Positions 42,974 to 51,061 of a stretch of DNA of 64,000 bases are shown in pieces; the stretch's first letter is position 1, and every line of letters starts with the position of its first letter. Location: positions 124,001-188,000 of the forward strand of contig NZ_JAMBOQ010000001.1 in assembly GCF_023715685.1 (NCBI RefSeq), written 5' to 3'. The DNA comes from Priestia aryabhattai. Its GTDB lineage: Bacteria; Bacillota; Bacilli; Bacillales; Bacillaceae_H. The translations under genes and the position numbers were made by a program. The notes beneath the pieces are model-generated. The model was not told where the DNA came from. It saw only the letters and a program-made list of their open reading frames with translations, and searched no databases.

Positions 42974-43231
42974 ATGAAAGTTGTAGAAAAGCTATTAAAG
43001 GAAAATGAGGTAGCTTTACCCCCAACTCCGTCTGAACGTTCAGAAGCAGCTTTGGATGATATTCCAGTCGGAGCGCGTGTTCAAGATCCAGAAGTTGCTG
43101 CGGCTATCTCCATGGATATAGCCGCTGATCTAGTTGCTTGTAGCCAATTAATTAGTCAGTCTATTTGTAAAGATATTGCAGCGATGTTTGGTCAAATTCA
43201 CATGCAAAAAGTCCAGATTGTTAACAATTAG
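42974..43231 (+). pseudogene. DUF3231 family fragment
   Basis: 85 residues containing the DUF3231 hallmark region (LLKENEVALPPTPSERSEA, DDIPVGARVQDPEVAAAIS, ACSQLISQSICKDIAAMFG, QIHMQKVQ). Normal members have a preceding helical domain of about 80 residues and a C-terminal extension; both are missing and no ribosome site precedes ATG 42974. It is therefore a remnant, cut at HMQKVQ and followed by unrelated IVNN. DUF3231 proteins are spore-associated four-helix proteins of unknown function. Confidence 0.65.
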
Positions 43232-43245
43232 CTTTCTATAAATAC

Positions 43246-43277
43246 AAAAAGATGTTTCTTAGCAAATAGGGACATCT
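43246..43277 (+). repeat. Short repeat shared with 12324-12366
   Basis: AAAAAGATG-TTTCTTAGCAAATAGGG-ACATCT; the core CTTAGCAAATAGGGACATCT also occurs at 12335-12358. Possibly a small terminator family. Confidence 0.5.
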
Positions 43278-43302
43278 ATGATATACATATTATTTAATTG
43301 GT

Positions 43303-43773
43303 TTAATCCCATATTCTAGGTCGATCAACCTCCATGATTCTCAAATACTGTAAGAGTTGTCCAGCGTGTACGGATTCATGATAGCCTATCCGCATCAACA
43401 TATCCCCTAAGGAACGAATATAACCAACATCTGAACGGTCTATTTGAATATTAGTTAAATCTTCTTCAGAAAAAGTAGTAATCATGTCTAAAAATTGTTG
43501 GTGGTATGATGCTGCAAACTCCAATTCATCCTTTATAGATTGTAATGGTCTTTTTTCAAAAGGAGAATCAAATTCCTTTAAGCTACCCAAATTTTTGATA
43601 GCTAGATGATAATAGTATTCTGATTCTAAAACATGACGAACCATTTCTAAGCATGTCATAGCTTCTTTATCTGGCTTCCAATCGAGTTTATCATCAGGAA
43701 TTGCTTGCCAGACCTTTATACTTCTTCTTCTAATCTCTTTTATATTTAATACTATTGTGTCTGTTCCATTCAT
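43303..43773 (-). CDS. DinB-family four-helix-bundle protein
   Basis: 156 residues, four-helix DinB/YfiT-like fold. Three expected metal-ligand histidines are seen: VRHVLESEYYY near residue 48, and YHESVHAGQLLQYL near 133-137. The start is ATG 43773, behind AGAGGGGGAGTAG; an upstream extension to 43836 contains that ribosome site and is not coding. Many Bacillus DinB proteins are thiol- (bacillithiol-) dependent transferases or of unknown function. Monocistronic. Confidence 0.85.
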   Translation of the reverse strand: MNGTDTIVLNIKEIRRRSIKVWQAIPDDKLDWKPDKEAMTCLEMVRHVLESEYYYHLAIKNLGSLKEFDSPFEKRPLQSIKDELEFAASYHQQFLDMITTFSEEDLTNIQIDRSDVGYIRSLGDMLMRIGYHESVHAGQLLQYLRIMEVDRPRIWD

Positions 43774-44121
43774 TTCTACTCCCCCTCTTATCATTATTTT
43801 ACATGATTTCCCCAAAACAAAGAGGTGAATTTTCAACTAAACTTATTTCAACTGCCCATGGTTCTTATAAAGGTGATTATGATAACTTTCATACTTTAGG
43901 AATCATATCTTCAATTCTTTATTTAAAAGAAATAAAAACTCTGCTTGAGCCTTCTCATTACGAATCATTCTCTTAACACGAAAATTATTTTGTAAGTAAG
44001 CTCTGACTTCTCTATTTTCCATAAGTAGTGAATAGTATTGGTCATTCTCATATCTCTTTTAAAACAGCACTCTGAGGCTATGTTACAATGTAATTATAAG
44101 GAAGAAGAGGTGAATATAGTT
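43774..44121. other. Intergenic region with a minus-strand gene remnant
   Basis: On the minus strand, 43913 to about 44070, a frame without start codon reads ENDQYYSLLMENREVRAYLQ, NNFRVKRMIRNEKAQAEFLF, ending LLNKELKI. It is coding-like and hydrophilic but 5'-truncated. The rest shows nothing. Confidence 0.35.
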
Positions 44122-44199
44122 ATGTTGACTGCGGTAGTTGTAACTGTTTCTGTTTTAGGTTTAGCGTGGATTGTTGGACAAAGAAAGCAATATCAGTAA
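44122..44199 (+). CDS. Very small membrane peptide, 25 residues
   Basis: ATG 44122 follows GAAGAGGTGAATATAG. The product is one hydrophobic helix (MLTAVVVTVSVLGLAWIVGQ) and a short basic end RKQYQ. The good ribosome site and clean hydrophobic-then-basic design favour a real small membrane peptide, but the size makes this uncertain. Confidence 0.4.
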   Translation: MLTAVVVTVSVLGLAWIVGQRKQYQ

Positions 44200-44239
44200 T
44201 TTTATAGATTATCTGTATGTAGAATTGAGATGATTATAA

Positions 44240-44419
44240 ATGAGTAAGAGAAATATTTTAGTCAAATTAATGTTCTTTTTAGGATCATTTTCTATAACAA
44301 TTTTTGGGTTTATTTTAAAACAGGGATTAACAGCATTACTTTTATCTACTGCCTTTATTATATTGGCAAGGTTCTTAATGAAAACTGAAGTTACAAAAAC
44401 AGGTTTTAAGAGACCTTAA
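44240..44419 (+). CDS. Small two-helix membrane protein, 59 residues
   Basis: ATG 44240; the ribosome site is weak (GAGATG at eight to nine bases). Two hydrophobic spans (about 7-25 and 28-44) with charged ends (MSKRN..., MKTEVTKTGFKRP). It lies 40 bp after the 25-residue peptide on the same strand and may be co-transcribed with it. Not recognised. Confidence 0.45.
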   Translation: MSKRNILVKLMFFLGSFSITIFGFILKQGLTALLLSTAFIILARFLMKTEVTKTGFKRP

Positions 44420-44430
44420 AGCCTGTTTAC

Positions 44431-44847
44431 TTACCTTTCTTCCTTAAAATCCTTTTTTATACTCCAAAATGTTTTCTTTAAATCATCATAAAAAAACATC
44501 GTTAGAAAACCCAGTATGGTAACACCAGCTGAAAATGTATCCAAATCAAAAAATAGCCCTACGAATACAAGAATGATTCCAATAACAAAACCAGGATCTG
44601 ATAAATCCTCACTCTTTTTTCGGTCAATTGCTATTTTGCTTTGAAAAGATTCATCCCCTTAAATCAATTCATCTAACGTCACGTTATACCGCTCACTTAA
44701 CTTAATAAGGTTCTCAATATCAGGATACCCTTTATTATTTTTCCACTTATATACAGCCTGTCTAGATACATTCATTTCCCCAGCTAATTCTTCCTTGGAC
44801 ATCTTTTTCTCTTCTCTTAACTTCTGTAGCTTTTCCCCTAAATTCAC
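44431..44847 (-). pseudogene. Xre regulator with membrane C-terminus, split by a nonsense codon
   Basis: The N-terminal HTH_Xre domain (MNLGEKLQKLREEKKMSKEE, VSRQAVYKWKNNKGYPDIEN, YNVTLDELI) ends at TAA 44659-44661. Directly after it the same frame continues GDESFQSKIAIDRKKSEDLS, then two hydrophobic spans (PGFVIGIILVFVGLFFDLD; AGVTILGFLTMFFYDD) to TAA 44431. The common family form DELI-K-GD suggests AAA or AAG became TAA. The HTH-only product (about 62 residues from GTG 44847) could still bind DNA but would be unanchored. GTG 44847 was chosen for spacing from AGAGG. Confidence 0.75.
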
Positions 44848-44982
44848 CTTCATCACCTCTAAGGCTTAGCTTACAACAAATATGTAAAAAATTCCATAAA
44901 CGCTTAGTAACAAGCTGTAAACCATTGGTTAACATAGCGGAGATCAGTATTAACATCACTATATATGTCCCAATTTAACAAA

Positions 44983-45016
44983 TAAAAAAAGCTAGCATAA
45001 AGCTAACTTTTTTAAG
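44983..45016. terminator. Hairpin terminator
   Basis: AAAAAAGCTAGC/AGCTAACTTTTTT stem, 3' of the YjcZ-type gene on the minus strand. Confidence 0.65.
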
Positions 45017-45040
45017 TTAGAGATAAAGGCAGACTAATAA

Positions 45041-45193
45041 TTAGCAACCGCCAAATCCTCCCCAACAAGCACAGCCGATAATGATTAGTAAGATAAACAG
45101 CACGATGATTAAAGCAAAACCACTGCCGCCGCCATAACCTCCGCCGTAACCGCAGCCGCCGCCATAACCTCCGCCATAACCGCCAAAGAACAT
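45041..45193 (-). CDS. YjcZ-family sporulation protein 1
   Basis: 50 residues: Gly/Tyr-rich N-terminal repeats ([20 protein letters not shown]), then [20 protein letters not shown], one membrane helix, and a WGGFGGC end. This layout is the YjcZ family of very small sporulation-linked membrane proteins. ATG 45193 follows AAGGAGGTGGAG. A shorter paralogue is 285 bp upstream. Role unknown; likely made in sporulating cells and inserted in spore membranes or coat. Confidence 0.88.
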   Translation of the reverse strand: MFFGGYGGGYGGGCGYGGGYGGGSGFALIIVLFILLIIIGCACWGGFGGC

Positions 45194-45437
45194 AAACTCC
45201 ACCTCCTTATCGTTCATACATTTAGCATATGATTAAAAAAGAAATTTGCTCCATGAAGTGAATAGACTAAGTTTTATATCACTATAAATAAAAAAATAAT
45301 AACCTTTTAGTTTCTTTAACATACAATGAAGCATCCTCAGATCCCATATGTGAGCTTTACTCCCTCCGCAATAGATTGTTTGAATCCACCCAATCAGGTC
45401 TATTGCGTATAAAAGAACCTCCTACACAACCTACAAT

Positions 45438-45475
45438 AAAAAAGTCTTTCTCATATTAGAGAAAGACTTTTTTAT
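45438..45475. terminator. Hairpin terminator
   Basis: AAAAAAGTCTTTCTC/GAGAAAGACTTTTTT stem, 3' of the second YjcZ gene. Confidence 0.8.
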
Positions 45476-45477
45476 TG

Positions 45478-45588
45478 TTAGTAACCGCCAAAGCCGCGGC
45501 CGTAACAGCTGCATCCAATAATGACAAGAAGAATAAATAGGACAACTAATAAAGCAAAACCAGAGCCAGATCCACCATAACTAGACAT
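45478..45588 (-). CDS. YjcZ-family sporulation protein 2
   Basis: 36 residues: MSSYGGSGSGFALLVVLFIL, LVIIGCSCYGRGFGGY. Same design as the neighbour at 45041-45193, but without the Gly/Tyr repeats; the membrane helix and IIGC motif are nearly the same. AGAGGTGTTTAT precedes ATG 45588. Likely a tandem duplicate. Confidence 0.85.
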   Translation of the reverse strand: MSSYGGSGSGFALLVVLFILLVIIGCSCYGRGFGGY

Positions 45589-45747
45589 ATAAACACCTCT
45601 TTTCACGGTATTTAAATAAAGGAAAAAACTTCAAATATACATGGGTTAGGGTATTATATGTAGACATAACTCATATCGATTGGATTTAGGTCTAAAATGG
45701 GCCACTTTGTTCAACGATAGCTAGATAACATCATAAATTTCACATAT

Positions 45748-45785
45748 TAAAAACCCTTCATTGTTAAAATGAAGGGATTTTTTTG
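45748..45785. terminator. Hairpin terminator of the cotD-like gene
   Basis: AAAAACCCTTCATT/AATGAAGGGATTTTTTT stem. Confidence 0.8.
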
Positions 45786-45789
45786 GCTA

Positions 45790-46074
45790 TCAGCACCAAG
45801 TGCGAGTTCTAGGTGGACAGCTTGGAGCGCAAAAATGTTGATGCGTTTCTTGACATACAACGGATTCTGCATGCGGGAATGAGTGCATATATTTATAATT
45901 TTTTCGATAAACATTTGTAGTATGACTAGGATGCACAACTGGCACAAATACATCTTGATCAGTAAAAGATGTATTTTGTTTAACTGGGTCATATTGAGCA
46001 GGCAATGTTTGAGGGGGCAATTGACTGCAAGGTTTAGATTGAGGATAACCGCAATTACCTTCCTGAGGATACAT
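45790..46074 (-). CDS. cotD: CotD-like inner spore coat protein
   Basis: 94 residues, rich in His, Pro, Cys and Gln. Its C-terminal half follows CotD: VPVVHPSHTTNVYRKNYKYM, HSFPHAESVVCQETHQHFCA, ending in a Cys/Pro/Arg segment. The N-terminal MYPQEGNCGYPQSKPCSQLP is a strain- or genus-specific extension. It is expected to be made in the mother cell under sigma-K/GerE-type control and built into the coat. ATG 46074 follows CAAGGG. In the small-spore-gene cluster. Confidence 0.82.
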   Translation of the reverse strand: MYPQEGNCGYPQSKPCSQLPPQTLPAQYDPVKQNTSFTDQDVFVPVVHPSHTTNVYRKNYKYMHSFPHAESVVCQETHQHFCAPSCPPRTRTWC

Positions 46075-46208
46075 AGACCCTTGATACCCCCCCGTAATTA
46101 AAGTGGTGATAAGGATAGTTGTTTCTCATTATAAAAAATCTTCTTCTTTCTGTTAGTAGACTCCTATTACTGTATGTGAAACAACCATAGAATGTTTGGA
46201 CAAACACC

Positions 46209-46245
46209 TAAAAAAGACCCTAATTATTTAGGGTCTTCTTTACTA
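46209..46245. terminator. Hairpin terminator
   Basis: AAAAAAGACCCTAA/TTAGGGTCTTCTTT stem between the cotD-like gene and the next small gene; no plus-strand gene precedes it. Confidence 0.6.
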
Positions 46246-46411
46246 AAAGAAAAAGAAGTATGGATCCTTAGTAACATGCCATTGCTATGATACTAAGGGT
46301 ACATATTTTTTAAACATGAGGACTATAAACCTTTTAAACATGCTTTGTGATAGTAAGAATGAGGTGTTTTTTAGTTCACCCTTACAAGAATAGAAGGTTT
46401 TTCAATGTCCA

Positions 46412-46600
46412 TTATCCCTCAAGATTAACATCAATCGCTGCGTTATCAATATTATTTAAAATGTTTTTATTTTTGTCATCTAATTCATTACGTAAAAGTG
46501 AATTACGCGTCGCTTCGTATAAATCGTAGCTTCTTTCATCAACTGGAGAATTATGATCTTCACATATCATTTTTTCTGATTCTTTGGATTGATCTGCCAT
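46412..46600 (-). CDS. Small acidic hydrophilic protein, 62 residues
   Basis: ATG 46600 follows GAGGAGGTGACTG. Product MADQSKESEKMICEDHNSPV, then ...RNSLLRNELDDKNKNILNNI is acidic, Asn/Asp-rich and without spans; a single Cys. It lies among small spore-linked genes and has the solubility and size of minor spore proteins, but it is not recognised. Confidence 0.6.
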   Translation of the reverse strand: MADQSKESEKMICEDHNSPVDERSYDLYEATRNSLLRNELDDKNKNILNNIDNAAIDVNLEG

Positions 46601-46737
46601 ATCAGTCACCTCCTCTGTATATTATGTGATTTGATTAGAAAAAACATAAGAACTTTGTCTGGTTATTGTTGAGTAAGGTTTAGATCTGTATCAACGGTTA
46701 GCTGCTCTTGTACATTGTGTTTACATATGACCTAACC

Positions 46738-47481
46738 TTAGGTGGATACAACAGTTTCTTGAGCATGCTTTTGGATGATTTCTGGAACTTCCAGCAATGA
46801 ATTAACGGTTATCAAATTGCCTTTTGGCGTAATATCAATTTTAACTTGGTTGTAACTCCACTCCAGTTCAGAAGGTACATGAATGGCATGTATTCCAACT
46901 TCTACTGCTGGCCTTATATCAGTTTTTAAAGAATTTCCAATCATCCAAGTATTTCGGGGATTATAATTAATTTGGTTTAGTATTTCTTTTAATGCAGGTG
47001 TATCTTTTTGTTCAGAAATGAACACCCTTTTTTCAAAATATTTAGCTAACTCTAGCTGAACAATTTTTCTACCCTGATTTTCCTCGTCTCCACCTGTGTG
47101 TAAATAAAGATTATGTCCTTGTTCTTTAAGCTTATCTAATACTTCATACATATTTGGCAAAGGCTCTATCGGTACTTCAAATACACTTTGACCAATTTTT
47201 TTGACCATTTCTACTCTATCTTCATGGATATCTTGATGATTTTGTTCACTAAAAAATAAATAAGTAGCTACTAATGATTCTGGAAAACGAGAAGAGTGAA
47301 GGCCATACTTTTCGATGCTTTTTAAATCTATCTCTAATTGCTTTTGTTTTATTTCTTCCTTAGTCAGATTCTCAAACCATTCCTGCAATTGAGCCACAAA
47401 ATCATTTATTGTATCTCTAAAATATTTATTACAGTGAACAAGCGTATCGTCTAAATTAAAAATTAAGGTTTGTTTCTGCAT
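46738..47481 (-). CDS. HAD-superfamily hydrolase-like protein lacking the nucleophile Asp
   Basis: 247 residues with a helical cap (about 25-110) and Rossmann-like core. Motif I should read DxDxT; here it is FNLDDTLVH at residues 8-16, so the catalytic Asp is Asn (AAT instead of GAT). Motif II (LYLHTGGD), motif III Lys region (ISEQKDTPALKEIL) and motif IV (WMIGNSLKTDIRPA) are present. The family dephosphorylates small metabolites through an aspartyl-phosphate; without that Asp, catalysis should be lost or very slow unless Asn deamidates. ATG 47481 has only a weak AGGAT-type site (GAAAGGATTTAAC). Confidence 0.82.
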   Translation of the reverse strand: MQKQTLIFNLDDTLVHCNKYFRDTINDFVAQLQEWFENLTKEEIKQKQLEIDLKSIEKYGLHSSRFPESLVATYLFFSEQNHQDIHEDRVEMVKKIGQSVFEVPIEPLPNMYEVLDKLKEQGHNLYLHTGGDEENQGRKIVQLELAKYFEKRVFISEQKDTPALKEILNQINYNPRNTWMIGNSLKTDIRPAVEVGIHAIHVPSELEWSYNQVKIDITPKGNLITVNSLLEVPEIIQKHAQETVVST

Positions 47482-47635
47482 TTCGTTAAATCCTTTCTAC
47501 AATGGATGTACAGACAGTATATATGAAAAAATACTAACCACTTTTATTACCCATCCACACCTAAAACCAAGGTGAAATCTCCAATACGTTAGGAATAAGC
47601 AGTTGATTTACTATACTGAAATGAGAATATTGAGT

Positions 47636-47680
47636 GGAAAGACCCTTCTAGGATAGAAAATAGAAGGATCCTTTTATAAA
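47636..47680. terminator. Hairpin terminator
   Basis: AAAGACCCTTCTA...TAGAAGGATCCTTTT stem. Confidence 0.6.
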
Positions 47681-47704
47681 ATAAAAAGCTCCAGGATATT
47701 CTTG

Positions 47705-47887
47705 TTAGTAAATATACCGTTCAAAATGTTCTCTATTCATGTTTGTTTTGAACGTAGAGGTACTTAATCCTGAACGATTTATTAGTGATTGGTTGCCTTC
47801 ACCCTCTTTAGGTATATTCATTTCAAGACCTTGTATGGTCAACGGATCATACATATACGTTGTTCGTTCAATTTTTGTATGCGACAT
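47705..47887 (-). CDS. Small hydrophilic protein, 60 residues
   Basis: ATG 47887 follows AGAGGTGAAG. Product begins MSHTKIERTTYMYDPLTIQG and is rich in Asn, Thr and Ser with a C-terminal NMNREHFERYIY. No spans or motifs. Within the small-gene cluster; not recognised. Confidence 0.55.
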   Translation of the reverse strand: MSHTKIERTTYMYDPLTIQGLEMNIPKEGEGNQSLINRSGLSTSTFKTNMNREHFERYIY

Positions 47888-48026
47888 TAACTTCACCTCT
47901 ATTAATAGCACTCATTTTGTTTGTTCATTCCAACTCGGTTATAGCGAGTTTTCTCAAGAAAATATATACGTTTTATGTGTCTTTTCCCTAAAAGAGAGCA
48001 TCTGCTTTCTATTCTTTTTTATTTTA

Positions 48027-48233
48027 TTAGGTTGTAATTTCTTGTGGCTCTTCACCTTCAAGGTCAGTGAAAAAATTTTCTAAGGTTTCCCCTGGGTCAA
48101 TAGCACGCCCATCTTCTTCAACGATACGGTTAAACGTAGGATCATTATTGCTATCTTTATTTTTATAGTTGTTATAATCAACTCTTTCTGCAATTCCTGA
48201 ATTATCAACGCCTTTAAAGTCTTTCTTTGGCAT
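48027..48233 (-). CDS. Small acidic protein, 68 residues
   Basis: ATG 48233 follows CTAGGAGGTG. Product MPKKDFKGVDNSGIAERVDY, then NNYKNKDSNNDPTFNRIVEE and an acidic tail; likely disordered. Divergent from the gene at 48420. Not recognised; its size and composition fit the minor spore protein pattern. Confidence 0.6.
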   Translation of the reverse strand: MPKKDFKGVDNSGIAERVDYNNYKNKDSNNDPTFNRIVEEDGRAIDPGETLENFFTDLEGEEPQEITT

Positions 48234-48419
48234 AAAAACACCTCCTAGCCCTATTGTTTGAAAATTTGAAGATAAAATAAGTGGAAGGTTAAGTTATATT
48301 TTTATTTCATCCGAATTAAGTAGCTATTTGTTGATAAGAAACATGTACAACATGCTTAATTGTTTTACGAAATGGGGAAACTAAAACGTCAAAATTTAAT
48401 TTGAAGAGGAGGAATATAA

Positions 48420-48584
48420 GTGGAAAGAAATCCAAGCACAAGACAGTTTCAGGATGATTTAAAACAGTATCAAATGCCAGAGTCAGTAAAGCAGCAAAAG
48501 TCCGGAACCTATAGAGTCGGGTTTGAATCAAACACTGGGATTGAAAAAGTACAGAATCAGCAAGAAGGAAGAGAAGATAAATAA
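48420..48584 (+). CDS. Small Gln-rich protein, 54 residues
   Basis: Start GTG 48420 behind AAGAGGAGGAATATAA. Product MERNPSTRQFQDDLKQYQMP, ESVKQQKSGTYRVGFESNTG, IEKVQNQQEGREDK: hydrophilic, Gln/Glu-rich, no span. The Gln content and size recall small spore proteins, but no SASP motif is present. It lies 42 bp before the next gene and is probably co-transcribed with it. Confidence 0.58.
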   Translation: MERNPSTRQFQDDLKQYQMPESVKQQKSGTYRVGFESNTGIEKVQNQQEGREDK

Positions 48585-48626
48585 GTTTGATCACTTTATA
48601 CTTTTACATGACAAGGAGGGAATCCC

Positions 48627-48833
48627 ATGGATCAACAAAAAATGTTAGCAAATGAATTAAGTAACATGCTTACTGAGAATAAGTTGCCGATTACAATTGA
48701 AGAAGATATCCATGAAATTTGCAGAGGTTTGCATTCAGGTGAAATTAGCGTGAATAACTTGAAGGAAAAAGATCCTTTTATCGTAAATGCAGTCCAAGAA
48801 GCAATGGCTAGAATCAATAAACCTAACTCTTAA
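48627..48833 (+). CDS. Small helical protein, 68 residues
   Basis: ATG 48627 follows AAGGAGGGAATCCC. Product MDQQKMLANELSNMLTENKL, PITIEEDIHEICRGLHSGEI, ...AMARINKPNS is acidic and all-helical. No recognised motif. Terminator at 48893-48930. Confidence 0.6.
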   Translation: MDQQKMLANELSNMLTENKLPITIEEDIHEICRGLHSGEISVNNLKEKDPFIVNAVQEAMARINKPNS

Positions 48834-48892
48834 AATAGATATAAAAAGCAATCATTTGAGGCAGCCCCTTGGATATTGACCGTTCTCATCAA

Positions 48893-48930
48893 GCGAAAGC
48901 CTAACTCTTTATAGAGTTAGGCTTTTGTCA
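48893..48930 (+). terminator. Hairpin terminator
   Basis: AAGCCTAACTCT/AGAGTTAGGCTTTT stem. A second hairpin of unclear use is at 48953-48990 (GAATGACA/TGTCATTC). Confidence 0.75.
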
Positions 48931-49175
48931 TTCAAATAGTATACGTATGAACATGAAAAAAGAATGACAAACGAAATGTCATTCTCTCTCCTACACATGG
49001 CAAGCGTTTAGTTTTTAGTCACAAGGAAATGAAACATCTAATCCCACTTTTTACAGTGTCGGTTGTTTCTAAAAATTAGTATGTCATCCTGATGAGGAAA
49101 TATCCATCCATTATTTACCACGGATACATTTCTTCAACAATAGGAAACTTAAGAAAAACAAGGAGGTGACACAAC
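48931..49175. other. SASP gene upstream region
   Basis: No gene. It should contain a forespore (sigma-G-type) promoter; no assignment is made. Confidence 0.4.
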
Positions 49176-49385
49176 ATGGCAAACAGCAAAAGCAGCAACA
49201 ACAACGAATTATTAGTATACGGTGCTGAACAAGCAATCGATCAAATGAAATATGAAATCGCTAGCGAATTTGGTGTAAACCTTGGTGCTGATACAACTGC
49301 ACGTGCAAACGGATCAGTAGGTGGCGAAATCACAAAACGTCTTGTACAAATGGCTGAGCAACAACTTGGCGGCGGACGTTTCTAA
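49176..49385 (+). CDS. Alpha/beta-type small acid-soluble spore protein (SASP)
   Basis: 69 residues with both family signatures: [20 protein letters not shown] (containing the GPR protease cleavage region around YEIASEFGV) and [20 protein letters not shown]. These proteins coat spore DNA, hold it in an A-like form and protect it from UV and heat, then are degraded by GPR at germination. ATG 49176 follows AAGGAGGTGAC. Terminator at 49408-49440. Confidence 0.97.
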   Translation: MANSKSSNNNELLVYGAEQAIDQMKYEIASEFGVNLGADTTARANGSVGGEITKRLVQMAEQQLGGGRF

Positions 49386-49407
49386 GACAATTTTATAATT
49401 GATGGCT

Positions 49408-49440
49408 GAAGGAAGAATGGATTTCCATTCTTCCTTTTTG
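49408..49440 (+). terminator. SASP gene terminator
   Basis: GGAAGAATGG/CCATTCTTCC stem and TTTTT. Confidence 0.85.
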
Positions 49441-49468
49441 TACCAATGAAAAAGGAAGGAGAAATTAT

Positions 49469-49627
49469 ATGCAACAGAATCAATCAACTAAAGGAAATGC
49501 GGGTTTTACTGAGAAACCGGCAGCTTCTGAAACAGATCCACAAAAAGTAAAACAAGAAATCCAAAGAGATGTAAGTCAAGGACAAGGCGCAATGACTTCT
49601 CGAGAGGCAGGCGCAATGCGCGATTAA
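49469..49627 (+). CDS. Small hydrophilic protein, 52 residues, probably spore-linked
   Basis: ATG 49469 follows AAGGAAGGAGAAATTAT. Product MQQNQSTKGNAGFTEKPAAS, ETDPQKVKQEIQRDVSQGQG, AMTSREAGAMRD: Gln/Lys/Glu-rich, disordered-looking, no Cys or Trp. It resembles minor SASPs in size and composition but not in motif. It follows the SASP gene by 84 bp with its own terminator at 49627-49653. Confidence 0.6.
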   Translation: MQQNQSTKGNAGFTEKPAASETDPQKVKQEIQRDVSQGQGAMTSREAGAMRD

Positions 49628-49711
49628 AAACCACTTTGAGCGGTTTTTAATCATGGACTCGCTGTACAAAAACCTAAAAAAAGCACCCCGATTAACCGAG
49701 GTACTTTTAGC
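49627..49711. terminator. Two consecutive hairpin terminators
   Basis: AAAAACCACTTTGAGCGGTTTTTA at 49627-49653 and AAAAGCACC.CGATTAACCG.GGTACTTTT at 49676-49711. Confidence 0.65.
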
Positions 49712-49848
49712 AGTCTAATCTATTTCTATGCTGAAGATACTGCGACTTTAGGTGTTTTTCATCGAGTCCATGCTGTTGAAAAACAAAGGCAAACAGCCTA
49801 ATCCCCAATATATAAAAGTCGAGCCTGCCTTGCCCACCTAAAAAATAA

Positions 49849-50481
49849 TTAGTTTGTATTTTGTCCCCCGCCATTCAGCCCTTCTTTTATGTACGCGTTA
49901 ACCTGACTATTTGAAAGCAATCCAATATGTCCAATGCCATAAAGTTGAATATTTCTTGCTCCTTGCAACCTAGAGAGACTATTAACAACAATTTGATCAT
50001 TTATACTGTAGATCGACGTATAAAGAATTTTTTGATTGAGATCCGTACCTGGGAGTGCTGTAGAAGAAACTAAACTATTCGCTCCTCCTAATGTCACGAC
50101 ATTTTCAATCTTATCCCCTCCCCCTAGATATTTAATATAGTACAGCGTGTTTGCTCCCCCCATACTATGAGCAACAATATCTACCTTCTTAGCTCCCGTC
50201 TCTTTCAACACTTGATCAATGTATCGAGCAAGCTGAGGCCCATTATTCAAATTGTTGCCTGTCTTATCTATAAAATCAATAGCATAAAGATCATTGCGAT
50301 CCCATCCTTGAGCGATTAAATAGTTTTTGATAGCAATAAAGTTATAGGACGCACCGCTGATTCCATGAACAAGAACAACCGGATTGTGGTTTGATTCACC
50401 TTTAGCATTGGAAGGCTGAATTCCTAATGCAGATACAACCAGGGATAAAGCAAAAATTAATGCGACAAACGTTTTCTTCAT
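49849..50481 (-). CDS. lipA: Secreted minimal lipase (LipA/EstA type)
   Basis: 210 residues: signal peptide (about 1-27, ending SNA) and a mature minimal alpha/beta hydrolase of about 182 residues, the size of B. subtilis LipA. The nucleophile elbow is AHSMGGA (Ser106), with Ala as first residue typical of Bacillus lipases; Asp162 (SINDQIV) and His185 (GIGHIGL) complete the triad, and the oxyanion region is [13 protein letters not shown] 50481 follows GAGGAGGAG; an upstream ATG at 50499 overlaps that site. Hydrolyses triacylglycerols/esters outside the cell. Confidence 0.93.
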   Translation of the reverse strand: MKKTFVALIFALSLVVSALGIQPSNAKGESNHNPVVLVHGISGASYNFIAIKNYLIAQGWDRNDLYAIDFIDKTGNNLNNGPQLARYIDQVLKETGAKKVDIVAHSMGGANTLYYIKYLGGGDKIENVVTLGGANSLVSSTALPGTDLNQKILYTSIYSINDQIVVNSLSRLQGARNIQLYGIGHIGLLSNSQVNAYIKEGLNGGGQNTN

Positions 50482-50694
50482 TTCTTTTCTCCTCCTCAAA
50501 ATATGTAAGTAACAACATCTATAGATTATACATAAAAATCCTAATATGTTAAACTTATACTTATGGGATATTTAAAGTTATATTTATTTGTTATCTACGA
50601 GTCTTTTTTATAGTTTAAATGATTGAAATATCAAGCTCTATTATAGATATTCTTTTGAATAGTATTTCTGTAAAAAATAAGGAGGCGAAGAAAG

Positions 50695-51057
50695 TTGCAT
50701 TGGATTTATCTATGTTTAGCTATTCTTTTCGAAGTTGCTGGGACTACGACCATGAAATTATCAGACGGTTTTACTAAAGTTATACCAAGTGTATTGCTTA
50801 TACTTTTTTATATTTGTAGTTTATGCTTTTTGACATTAACGTTAAAAAGTTTAGAAGTTTCAATCGCTTACGCTATTTGGTCAGGTATGGGGATTATAAT
50901 TATTACGCTAATTGGATTTATGTACTTTAATGAAAGTGTAAGTCTGCTAAAGATCGTTGCTATAGCTCTAATTATTATCGGCGTAGTGACATTAAATATG
51001 ACCGGGGAAAAAGAAGCTGATACTAGTAAATCCACTTTGGAAGAACACATTAGATAA
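50695..51057 (+). CDS. yvaE: Small multidrug resistance (SMR) transporter (YvaE)
   Basis: 120 residues, four membrane helices, with the essential membrane Glu in ILFEVAGTTTMKLS (Glu13) and helix-3 WSGMGIIIITLIG. It is an SMR drug:proton antiporter subunit that works as an antiparallel dimer. Start TTG 50695 behind AAGGAGGCGAAG. The YvaD-like gene follows after 4 bp, a pairing also seen in B. subtilis. A charged C-terminal tail (KEADTSKSTLEEHIR) is present. Confidence 0.88.
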   Translation: MHWIYLCLAILFEVAGTTTMKLSDGFTKVIPSVLLILFYICSLCFLTLTLKSLEVSIAYAIWSGMGIIIITLIGFMYFNESVSLLKIVAIALIIIGVVTLNMTGEKEADTSKSTLEEHIR

Positions 51058-51061
51058 AAAG

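Noticed and set aside
44762-44959. Second minus-strand frame overlapping the Xre gene
   Set aside because: It is an out-of-frame shadow of the helix-turn-helix gene without its own ribosome site.
45041-45193. GC-rich Gly/Tyr codon repeats considered as a tandem DNA repeat or foreign island
   Set aside because: They encode the normal Gly/Tyr repeats of a YjcZ-family protein.
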